64,000 nt of DNA from Camarhynchus parvulus (Eukaryota > Chordata > Aves > Passeriformes > Thraupidae): the NCBI RefSeq assembly GCF_901933205.1, contig NC_044573.1, positions 31,059,493 to 31,123,492 on the forward strand. Reading direction: 5' to 3'. Below, piece by piece: positions 41,701 to 50,365 of this stretch (position 1 is the stretch's first letter; every line of letters begins with the position of its first letter). The notes below the pieces were generated by a model. It ran no database searches and was not told the DNA's origin. It was given only the letters and a program-made list of their open reading frames with translations. The position numbers and the translations under genes are program-made.

Positions 41701-44700
41701 TCAAATCCAAAGAGTCTGGCATGCACTGGCTAGCACCTAGCTGGGATTAAAAGGTATCATGCCTCCATATGGAACTATCAGCAAACTGCCTTGTTTTAAC
41801 AAGGGTCAGGGGTGCTGACATGCCATTGATTTAGTGTTGTGAAGTGTGGATTTATCATGCAGAACCCCTCTGCCTCTCAGGAAGGTGCTCTTCTGGTGCT
41901 TATTCAGTGATGTTTTCCAAAAAGCAGAATTCCTGCTCTGTTTTCTGAACTGGTTATACTATCTCAATTGTACGAACTTTGGACATTCCCTTCTACATGC
42001 CCCAGATTTCTCTGCAAAGCAATAAGGATTTCCCTGCTTTGCACTGGGTCATTTGGCAGCTGGCCTTCCTCTACCCACTCCATCTCCTTATCCTGTTTCC
42101 ACTACTGGAATTCAAGAAGAGCAGAATGCTTTGAGAATATCTGACCTGCAAATCCTGCCTTGTACTTGGTTATATAGCTGTCTAGCATAGTATGGAACAT
42201 TCATCCATGATGTAATGTAACACAGAGGAGGAGATTGGGAACTGCAAAAGAAGGCAGAAGATGAAAGTGAAATGTTAAGCTTTGTGGTCAGCTAAGCTGA
42301 GGGTGGTAGGAGATATATAAGAACACCCTGTGGTCAGAATTCAACTGGGGAGCATTCCAAATCTCCCTCTTCTATCCTCTGCAGTTGGGACACTGTCCAG
42401 GTGAGACTTGCCATGATATTTCTCATTTCTTGGACTTCAGTTCTTTGCCTTTTTGCTTTCTGCTTGATTCGTTTTTGACAGTGATAGCTCATGAATGTTA
42501 CCACTTAACTGCTTTACTAGCTATGCTGCTTTTGAAGAATTGGCCATGGGAGTAACCCACATCATCCATGAACTCTTGAGTCTCATGTCCTCACCTTCTC
42601 TTATGTATCATTTGTCTGCAGAAGTTGGACATTGAAAACAAATGAAGTTTACCCTGTCAATGCAGAATTACTCCCTACAGTTAATTTTCCTCATGTTTGG
42701 CCCAGTCTGGGGCTTTCACTCTTTCCAGGGGATCATTTCACAAGCAAATTTGTCATGCAGCCAAGGATTGTTCCCTCATCCTCAGCCTGTATTCTCCCTT
42801 TCAAAACTTCCTGCTGTTATTTCTGCATTTGTTCATGCTCCAGCCTGGCGTGTTCCAGTTAAGTGCTGCAGCAACAAAATATTTTCACTAGCCTGTGAGG
42901 CTGAGGAAGTTCTAAGCGATTTCACCAGCATTGTGTAGGGTGACAGACTGTTCCCATACTCCAGAGTAATGTATATGCAGCCACCACACATCAGAATCAT
43001 TTGGGAAACAGTCAAGCTCAGCTGTAGGTCAAACGTCTTCCTTTCAGTAATGGAAACCTGAATAGCTCAGCAGTTTTCTTTTCAGCATGGAAGTTTTTGC
43101 ATGGAAAATGTGGACTAACAGTCCAGAACAGTCCCTGAATTCAAGCCAGCATCTAGATGCTCTTTTAATATTAATATACCACTCATGTTCTTCTGGCACA
43201 TCCAAAATATTGGTTAAAACACAACACTGTGTTGTGAAGTTGTTCCCTATCCAAAAGGACTAGGGGATATCACAGGTTCCCTGACTCTGGGGTCTGTCAG
43301 CAAGAGGTGCTGTAAGATTATGGAGTACTTGATTTTGAGTGCTCAGCTGCCACTCTGTTTCCAAGCTTCTTACTGGAAGAGCATAACTTGGCACAGATAG
43401 TAACCAAGTCAATCCCGCCTCCATCACCTGAACTGGAGGAGTTGTTCTGTGTTAAGCAAGAGGCAGGCTCCCTACAAATTCCTCATGAATTACAAAGTTC
43501 TCAGGCTCTGTGGACACCTCTCATCCCTGGGAGCAGAATCTGGTTTTCCTGCTATCAGCATTTCACTCCAGCAGCATGTGGTTCCTCTCATCTGCATGGG
43601 AACTGTGTTGTGCATAGCATGTGTATTCAAAAGCAAAGAGCTAGAGGGGCTGCAGGTGAGCAAAGCCAAGAGGTGTCATGGGAAGGGATGTGGCAGGGAG
43701 GAGGCAGTCTCGCCAGCACTTTGATCGAGTGCTTCCTGCAGTCTGTAGCCCTCTGCCTTCTGCTCTTAATCCAAACAAAAGCCATATTGAAAAAATTCAG
43801 CGAGGGTTCAGAAGTTCAGACTTGAATTCTACCAACATGGCCTTTGCTTGAGCTGTGTATGTGGTTTTCCCATTTCCCTTATCCTGCACATGAAAGCCTC
43901 GTGCCTACTCCTAGGTCTGAAGTGGTGGCCTCCAAGTGGGAAGGCCTGCCCACTGAATAGAATCCATGAAAACAGACTTCCACATGCTACAGAGATTTTA
44001 GGCTATTACAAAGACTGCAGGTGAATTAACTACAGTTGTTTCCATCCTGATTGTATCTTGCCATTTCCCATCAGGGAAATCCCACCAGCGTTCCTATCAC
44101 GGTTTTTTTGCATAAATTTGTGCACTTGGAGTCTAGGAATTCTTGTTCTTGCTTAGATCTCTACCAAGGGGGCAAACAGAGCTCTGAGGTGAGTCACAAT
44201 TCCCAAGACTGGCAGTTATGTCCCCTTTGCCTAGAGTGGGAGCTCTGCACACTGAAGTGACGCATGAGGTCACTGCGGACCAGCCTCATTTGGCGTCCAC
44301 CTGAAGAGTCTGTCCTGACAACCTTCAGCTACTCGAGAAGATTCAAAGATTCTGCCAGTGTGTGTTTGTAGGTGATCATAAAAACTCCCCAAGACAAACC
44401 TTATTTGATACAATGAAAAGTAGGGGCACTTGGTGAGAAAAGGGTGTACCCTACCTTACATGGACGGCAGAGTTCGCGGGGAAGTCCTGTGTACTGAGTT
44501 TTGAAGCTCTCCTCTGTGAGTTTTGTGGATTGTTTTTACTCACAGAAAAAAATCCCAAATCTGTGAAATCAGTAGGAAATGGAGTTAGTCAGAGAGAAGG
44601 AACTTTGTAGACTGACTGCTCCCAGGCATCAGGCTTTTGCACTGCTGAATCAAGGTAAAAAAAAAAAAAAAAAAGAGGCAGCAAACAAAATAGGACAAGT

Positions 44701-46984
44701 TTGAGTTTGGGACAAAGCAAGTATTAAAAGCCCTAAAAGCAAATGTGCTCCAGGAAGGGAAAGCGTCCAAATGTCTGTTTCAGCTAACAATGAAAAGCCC
44801 CAGCCTGCAGTCCCCAAAGGAAGCCAAAAGCCTGGACCAGAGGGCTGGATTAGACCTGCTCAAAAGAGAAATAACAAAAGCTTTAAAATCAGGCCATTAC
44901 TAAATCCTCCTTCCTATGCAGAATTGGGGTGTGCACTTCCAGCCCCCACACAGAAACAGAGGGATTTCTTAAAAAGCCACTGTCTGTCTAAACCTGCATA
45001 CAGCATTGATGTGTATCTCACATTCACACATTCACTACTCTCCCAGTGAGATCATTTATTATCACAGGAGCACTTTCCCGTAATCGTGTGGACACGTGAC
45101 CAGAATTGCACTTGGCACATTGATGCATTAAAACAATTTGGGATTTTTTCCCTCCTTTTCTGTAAGTGTAGTCTTGCAATAGCAAAATTTGTGCTACAGC
45201 ACCCCCCTTGCAGCAAGGGGAATATGAAAAGGAGGACCTAGCCCATGTGCTCATCTAATACCTTTACAGCTTCTCCCAAAGAAGCTGCCTTGCCATGGTC
45301 CTTTGCCACATTCCAAACTGGGGACCTGTGTTTGGTCTCTCTGAAGTCCCCTTGCATATGAAATTAGAGACAGGAAAGTCTCTCCTACTTCCTGTCCCAA
45401 TGCTGTTATGTAAGGGATTCCACTAATGCACTAGCATAGCATTATGGCTCAGAAGGGACGAGTTTAATGCACATATAGGAAAAGAAGTGGCTGGATTTGC
45501 TATGTGTTGTCACCCAGACCCCTCCTGCTGGTGCTTCTAGGTGTTTTAACTGTCATAAACTCCTCAAAGCAAAGCATTTTGAAAGTGGCTTGATTTCAGA
45601 GGCAGAAAGCTCCACATGTGATTAATTTTTCAGTTTGTGCTATTAGGGAGTACTGAGGAAGAAAAGTGCTAAATGGGCTGCTGTTCTGCAGTCTGTAGCT
45701 GCCTGGCATAGCAGGCTTTCTTTGTAGCTCTCAGGAATGTGCCAAATGCCTTCAAACAAATGTCTCTGTCCAAAGTTCTTAATATCTCAAATTTGCACAA
45801 TGCAAATAAAAGGTAACAAAGCTTTTTGTGGGGAGGATGAGTGATTGAGGTTACATTAAGACCATGGGATTACTCAACAGTGGCGTGCAAACATCGCTGG
45901 ACAAAGTTTATCAGTCTGTTCCAAATTCTAATTTGTTGGAGCATTGTTTGTGCAGATTATGCTAAGGTTTTACTTTGGATCTTTATTGTCTGAAAAGACT
46001 CCTCTTTCTCTAAGGACCTCTATTCCCCTCTCTACTGGTAGCAAAAGATTTAAAGCCTAACAAAACTCCAGGCCACCCAGCCACAGGGTAAGATTTCCAG
46101 TAACTGATTCTGGATCTGAAATCCCCTGCCTGTTTGCAAAGCCAAGTCTAAAACTTCAAATGGTAAAAAGCAGAGGATATTTGCCAGACACTGCTCTTCA
46201 CAGAGATTTGTAGTTGTGATGATAATTCCATTTTAATACCTCTTACACTGTAGGTGCTGACTTCCTGCACGAGCAAGCTCTTATAGCATTGTACAGAGAA
46301 CACTAGAGCAAATATGGACATATAAAAATACAAGACTAGGCCAGAAACCCATTGCATGCAGAAGTAATAGCTAATTATCCCCACAAAGTAAATGTATTCG
46401 TTTTTAGAAGCTTTCTCACAGAATTTAGCCTTTGTAATTAGTTTACCTTATTGAGACCAGCTGTTGAAATAACACTTCCCCTAGAGGCTGGATGCATTCA
46501 GTCTTGGACTTAGTTGCAATGAAGGGATTTGGCACTCCAGTTTAGCTGCAGGTGGACAACTTGCCAGCAGCCTGGAGACTACACCTGATTTGTTTTGTGA
46601 AATTGGAAGCAAGCAAGTGCCAGTGGGTTCAGTAGAGAGATGAGCTTAGAAATTCCAAAACAAACAAAAATTCCTTTCCCGTGGTCCCTTCTGAATTGAG
46701 GGAGCTCTGCTCATGGTTATTCCTTTTATAAAGAGGTGTGTTAGGGAGGCAAAGGCTATAGTGTCTTGCTTCTGCTTCAGCTGGAACATTTTCTCAGTGA
46801 TCAGTCTCAAACTGAAATGTGTTTGTGGTGTTTTCACAGGTACCTGACCCGCTGGCCCGTCAGATCTGCAAAGCCCATTTGGAAGAGGGGCCCTAAGTGG
46901 GGCAAAAAGCCCTATCCAGTTGGACACCCTTTGCTGAAGGATAATATCAAATATACACAAAAGCCTCTCTGTTTAAACCACTAG
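25490..46984 (+). CDS. MRPS18A: Mitochondrial ribosomal protein S18a (mL66), six exons
   Basis: Encodes a nuclear-coded bS18-family protein of the mitochondrial ribosome. The human protein, despite its name, sits in the 39S large subunit and is called mL66. Coding exons are 25490-25589, 25762-25793, 29254-29358, 37269-37392, 38157-38223 and 46840-46984. They join in frame to 190 residues plus a TAG stop, close to the 196 of human. Residues 1-33 are rich in Arg, Leu and Ala, like a mitochondrial targeting presequence. The S18 core follows, with [17 protein letters not shown] at about 60-76, MLPRR and TGLC near 94-103, and [17 protein letters not shown] at 117-133. The C-terminal part contains YLTRW and PVGHPLL. 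Cys65, Cys68 and Cys103 are possible metal ligands. The start at 25490 aligns with the human start; an in-frame ATG at 25421 would add 23 residues. Introns measure 172, 3460, 7910, 764 and 8616 bases. Confidence 0.97.
25762..25793 (+). CDS. MRPS18A: MRPS18A coding exon 2 (32 nt)
   Basis: A very short exon encoding [11 protein letters not shown] together with the last base of exon 1. It matches the human VVET.EGKTT segment. The acceptor follows a T-rich tract (TTTTGCAG) and the donor is ACA|GTAAGT. Its size makes it easy for automatic annotation to miss. Confidence 0.93.
25794..29253 (+). other. MRPS18A intron 2
   Basis: A 3.46 kb intron bounded by GTAAGT and CCCTAG. It holds a TA dinucleotide repeat at 26759-26789 and A-rich runs near 28.46 kb. 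I recognise no transposon or other gene. Confidence 0.85.
26759..26789. repeat. (TA)n microsatellite
   Basis: An uninterrupted AT alternation of about 31 bases, preceded by a short ACAT repeat, inside MRPS18A intron 2. Such self-complementary tracts are prone to length change. Confidence 0.95.
29254..29358 (+). CDS. MRPS18A: MRPS18A coding exon 3
   Basis: A symmetrical 35-codon exon encoding residues 45-79, flanked by CCCTAG and GTG|GTAAGT. It carries the most diagnostic stretch of the protein, [17 protein letters not shown], which in human MRPS18A differs by almost nothing. The CPIC pair is the candidate metal-binding knuckle. Confidence 0.97.
34795..35690 (+). mobile_element. CR1 LINE relic, reverse-transcriptase part
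   Basis: A sense-orientation CR1 fragment covering part of the reverse-transcriptase region. Landmarks are GCTTCACCAAGGGTAAGTCC near 34970, the peptide [12 protein letters not shown] from about 35060, then [14 protein letters not shown] from 35226 and [13 protein letters not shown] ending near 35313. The region after this, where the catalytic Asp-Asp motif belongs, is shifted to another frame. Beyond about 35615 several hundred bases of the usual 3' region are missing, and the sequence jumps straight to the terminal CTTGCAACC...ATTCTATGATTC end. It is an inactive, internally deleted copy in intron 3. Confidence 0.92.
36263..36299. repeat. Small hairpin within a direct repeat
   Basis: TGAGGGGTATCT occurs at 36263-36274 and again at 36288-36299. 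Between them ATACCCC (36279-36285) is complementary to GGGGTAT (36266-36272), giving a 7-base-pair stem with a 6-base loop. It lies in MRPS18A intron 3. The function, if any, is unknown. Confidence 0.8.
37269..37392 (+). CDS. MRPS18A: MRPS18A coding exon 4
   Basis: Encodes residues 80-120 plus one base of Gly121. It contains [23 protein letters not shown] and the helix ending QMAHRA, the central S18 fold. The acceptor is CCCTCAG and the donor GCAG|GTACAT is weaker than the others but keeps the frame. Confidence 0.97.
37393..38156 (+). other. MRPS18A intron 4
   Basis: A 764-base intron ending in the pyrimidine-rich TTTTTCTGTTTCAG. I see no repeat or gene in it. Confidence 0.9.
38157..38223 (+). 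CDS. MRPS18A: MRPS18A coding exon 5
   Basis: Encodes Gly121 (split) to Asn142 and two bases of Arg143. [17 protein letters not shown] matches the family's conserved [13 protein letters not shown] segment. The donor is AACAG|GTGAAT. Confidence 0.97.
38532..38970 (-). mobile_element. CR1 LINE 3' fragment, antisense
   Basis: Read on the + strand this is the reverse complement of a CR1 3' region. It begins with GTCACAGCAGCTCAG...GAGATTGGAAGAGGGAGG, and the expected landmarks follow: CTAGTCCAAGCTCCCTGCTT, CACCTAGAGCAG, CAGCTTGTTCCAG, TTGTGCCCATTCCCTCTTGT near 38772 and CTCTCCAGGCTGAGCAGTCC near 38893. It lacks coding capacity and sits in MRPS18A intron 5. Confidence 0.9.
44657..44674. repeat. A18 homopolymer
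   Basis: A run of 18 A residues in MRPS18A intron 5 with no recognisable retroposon body directly upstream. Confidence 0.95.
46840..46984 (+). CDS. MRPS18A: MRPS18A terminal coding exon 6
   Basis: Completes Arg143, encodes residues 144-190 and ends with TAG at 46982-46984. [20 protein letters not shown] and [13 protein letters not shown] are recognisable against the human C-terminus. The acceptor is TTTTCACAG. Confidence 0.97.
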
Positions 46985-47660
46985 TGACCAGAACTAGCAT
47001 AGTCAGTAAGCACATGTTGTCCACTGTTCTGCTGATGTTTTTTCAAGTTTGTCAATATCTCCAATTTTCTTATTCCAAAATTGTCTTTAGTACTCTATAT
47101 TGTGTCCAGCTGTAATCTTTTCCTCTGGGAGAATACAAGAGCCATCAAAGCAAAGTTCAGTGTGCAGGATGATTTGATAAAAGCAAGGGTCAAAGACTTC
47201 TACCTCAAAGCCAGAAAGGATCTGTAGGCTTTTGTTTCTTTATGTTCCACAAATAGGTTTGGAAAAGGATGTTTCCTTCTCTTCCCAGCAGTGACTGGTG
47301 TTTCCCCATTAACGTGTGTTTCAACTCAGATTTGCCTCATTTGGGCTTTTGTACCTGTGACACAGATGGAAGAAAAATTTCTCTGCAGCACTGTATTTTC
47401 TCAGCAGTAACAGAAATTGTTACTGACTACTGAAATTAATTTTTTATTGTTATTATCATCTGTTCTATCCATAATTTTCAGCAGAACACCTGTGGCAGTG
47501 GCAAACAGGTGTGTATCTTACATGTCCCCTTAAGAATTCCTGGCTTGTTCATCACTCCTGAATCTGGCAAATACACAGTGTCAACATCCTTGATGACCGC
47601 CTGTTTGTTTTTTTTTCCCCTGGCAAATAAATTTTTCATAAATCTTCCATGTCGTGGTAT
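46985..47660 (+). other. MRPS18A 3' untranslated region (inferred)
   Basis: AT-rich, with no AATAAA before 47626. The end is inferred from the first canonical poly(A) signal. Later signals at 47967 and 48033 would give longer forms. Confidence 0.6.
47626..47631 (+). terminator. MRPS18A poly(A) signal, best candidate
   Basis: AATAAA, followed within about 25-40 bases by the GT-rich TGTCGTGGTATGGTTG, a plausible downstream element. It is the first canonical hexamer after the stop codon. AATAAA also occurs at 47967-47972 and 48033-48038. Confidence 0.6.
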
Positions 47661-48681
47661 GGTTGCTTCCTGGGATAGTTTGGAACTGATTATCCATCCT
47701 GTAACTAAAAGGTGGCACCATTTCTCTCCCTTTGTAGTACACATACAGATCTTCCACCTATTTACCATTGCTAATTATGGGCCTGGTATGACAGGCTCAT
47801 TAAATTTATCATGGTCATTATTGTTTTGGCTCCATTTCTTTGGTATTTATCTGGGGGCTACAAATCAATACAAAATTTTTATGTACTACTATGCCAATTA
47901 ACCTTGTATCGCTTTTATTGGAATCATCTGCTAATACCATCAGCATGGACAGAAACAAAAGGTAAGAATAAACCTGTATGATCCAGGAAATCAAATTAGA
48001 TTTAAATGGTTCTTTTTAGCCTTATTTTGTGAAATAAAAGCCCTAGATTCAGCCCCTTGAGCTGGCCAAGACCTTTTGCTTTGAGAGACAGAGCCAAGAC
48101 TTCATTAACCATACTGAGATAAAATCTCTGGCTGACTGTATCTGTTTTATAAAGCTTTGAAAGCTACAGCCCTTCAGAAAGGAAAATATTTTTCTTTATT
48201 CTTATACACACAGAAGTTACTCTGTCTTCTAGCCCAGGTAGCTCTGCTCAGTGAGCTTTGCTAAAGGACGAGTCACTGGATTAGACCACTGTCTTGAGAT
48301 GAACCTGAAAAAGCACATTTTTCAAGACCAGGTGATGCCTACAGCTGGTTTTTTCCTACAGTTTAGTGACATGAGCTGGAAAGACCCCTCGAATTTTGGT
48401 GAAATCTTAACATCTGAAAAGCAAAGTACTGTCTTCAGTATGCCTTTCTAGAGTTCAGGGTTTAATACAGATCTCTTACAGTATACATCCGCTTTCTGCC
48501 CTGACTCCCTCTGCTTTTGTCATTCATAGATGACAGCAGGTATTCATTCATGTTTCCAAATTAGTTCTTGTGTAAGCAAGGTGCTTTTGTAATCAGACAG
48601 ATGGCCTAGGTTTGATTTGTGGCCTAGAGCTTGCCTGCCAGGGAAGAAAATGCCACTTGTCACTATCTGTAAGATCTGCAG

Positions 48682-48815
48682 TGACACGTTACAGGGAGAG
48701 CTTGGGGCTAATAACGCCAGGGTTGTGTTCAATCCCCATATAGGCCATTCACTTAAGAGCTGGACTCAACAAGCCTTGTGGGTCCCTTCCAACTCAGAAT
48801 ATTCTGTGACTCTCT
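48682..48815 (+). mobile_element. tRNA-Ile/CR1 SINE (TguSINE1-like)
   Basis: The head matches the 3' two thirds of a tRNA-Ile(AAU). The anticodon arm is TGGGG-CTAATAA-CGCCA at 48703-48719, a box B-like GTTCAATCC lies at 48727-48735, and TAGGCCA closes the tRNA part. The box A region is eroded or partly deleted. The tail from about 48755 is CR1-like: GGACTCAACAAGCC, GGGTCCCTTCCAACTC and AGAATATTCTGTGACTCT. A tRNA-Ile head joined to a CR1 3' end is the architecture described for passerine TguSINE elements, which use CR1 machinery. It lies in the roughly 1 kb between the MRPS18A and RSPH9 3' ends. Confidence 0.82.
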
Positions 48816-48909
48816 GAATTCCATCTGGAGGTCAGGGAGGATTGCATACAATGAAGTCCTAGGAAAAGAATCAGGGCCAGCATCCAGGCACAGAAAAATC
48901 CTGCTCAAA

Positions 48910-49014
48910 GTGCAGAGGTTTCACATTTTTATTAGAACAAGCAGTAAACAAAATTTCCTAAGTATAAAATGTAGATATTTTCTAGTTCTTGAGTCCTTCC
49001 CCCAGATAGAAGAG
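48910..49014 (-). other. RSPH9 3' untranslated region (inferred)
   Basis: About 105 bases between the RSPH9 stop codon and the expected cleavage position below the poly(A) signal. It is short for a vertebrate gene but consistent with a single strong AATAAA. Confidence 0.65.
48928..48933 (-). terminator. RSPH9 poly(A) signal
   Basis: TTTATT on the + strand reads AATAAA on the - strand, about 82 bases after the RSPH9 stop. The following - strand sequence contains TTTTTCTGTGCCTGG, a suitable T/GT-rich downstream element. Confidence 0.7.
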
Positions 49015-49175
49015 TCACAGCATGAAGGGCAGATCAAGATTCTTCTCACCAGTGCCAAAGTAGACGTAGCCAAATTGCTTGGTCATTGGGACATGGTAGA
49101 ATGTCAGTCCCAGCCACAGCAGGCTCCGCAGCACCACCACACTGCCTCCCTTCTCCAGCTGGATACTCCAGGAGC
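49015..49175 (-). CDS. RSPH9: Radial spoke head component 9, last exon (partial gene)
   Basis: RSPH9 is a subunit of the radial spoke head in motile cilia and flagella; human mutations cause primary ciliary dyskinesia. This - strand exon encodes the C-terminal 52 residues and a TGA stop. Segments include SWSIQLEKGG, VVVLRSLLWLGLTFYHVP and FGYVYFGTGEKNLDLPFML, nearly identical to the end of human RSPH9 (GTGEKN.DLPFML). The acceptor is TTCTCACACAG. The exon begins with the last two bases of the Gly224-equivalent codon, the same phase as human exon 5. Exons 1-4 were looked for on the - strand up to 64000 by their most conserved peptides and not found, so they probably lie beyond the right end. 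The gene converges with MRPS18A, as in human. Confidence 0.95.
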
Positions 49176-50334
49176 CTGTGTGAGAAGATGTGCAAGTGAA
49201 TCACTGGAAAAGAGAAAGAGGCAGCACTCCTGCAGCAAGTTAACCTAAGCTGAGAGAAGGGCTGCCATGGGTTCTGCCTGACCAGTTAACAGTGCACAAG
49301 GTTACACTGGGGTTTGTGACACCTGAAAGGAGGGAAGTCCGGGAGAACATAAACCTCGATGCCCTGTTTTCCTTTTGTCAGTTCAGCACTGCAGGCTGCC
49401 CTCGTTTCCAGATGTCTGGGTTCACATAGTAGCATATTCCCATGGCTATGGTGATGATGTTGTATGCGTCACAGGAAGGGACCCTCAAGCTCCAGACTGG
49501 TATAGCTGATCCCCAGGAGAGGCTGCAGCTATTCTTGGCTCTGTCTGAGTGGGCAGCAGTTACTCCAACAAGCTCTGCCACCTACTTGGTGTAGCTAATA
49601 GCTGTAGAGAGCCAAGATGAGCTATAGCAATCCTGCATAGGAATTAAATTTGTCCTTAAAATAAACTTCTAGCATTAGTAGTAGGAAGAGAAAGAAGGTG
49701 CTTTCCTCCTTCAGGGAAGACTAGTTTCTCTGATGCAACAACTGGAAAAAAATGAGAGAATGAAAAGTAGGGTATTTCCTATCTGAGAAATATATGGAAA
49801 AGGTTAATTCTCTTCAGTCCTTCTTGGCTCCACCGTTGAAGAGGATGTGCGTGGTAGGGGCAAAGGGATTAGTTTCCACATTAATTTTGTTTTGGCTCCA
49901 CAGAAGAGGTTCAGAGCCAGTGTGAAAATGCAGTTTCTTCTGGATACAAGGAGCTCAGAGCCTCTGAGTATTTATTTTGCATCTGACATGACAGCTTGGG
50001 AATTGTGCCAGAGGGAGGGGGCTGAAGAATCAGCTTGGATTCAGTGCCGGAGGGCAAGGAGCTGCCAGGAGAAGAAAATACCAACTTCAGCACCAAATCA
50101 GTAATACCTAGAGGCTACAGTGTAGGGAAGAAAGGTGCTCCTGAATCTCCATCTAAAAAAAACAGGAGCAGGTCCATCCAAATTAAAAAAATGTGGTTGG
50201 AACTGTCAGGCTACCATTGGCCTAGAGTCAAGCAATCAGCCTATCTGTACCCAAAGCCAAAATCTGCCAATTCCAGAATAAGCAGAAAGCACATAATGTG
50301 TTGGGCTATTTAGGCAGTATTCATCTTTGTAGAT

Positions 50335-50365
50335 AATTTTAGGCTCATTAATTTTAGGCTCATCA
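50335..50365. repeat. Short tandem duplication
   Basis: AATTTTAGGCTCAT followed by TA or CA occurs twice back to back with a 15-base period. It is a recent-looking local duplication. Confidence 0.85.

Larger units (their letters stand above)
38224..46839 (+). other. MRPS18A intron 5
   Basis: The largest intron, 8.6 kb. It contains an antisense CR1 fragment near 38.53-38.97 kb and an 18-base A run at 44657-44674. Nothing else is recognised. Open frames in it do not resemble known proteins. Confidence 0.85.

Noticed and set aside
48778..49248. 156-codon + strand open frame
   Set aside because: It is the antisense shadow of the RSPH9 last exon and the adjoining SINE tail.
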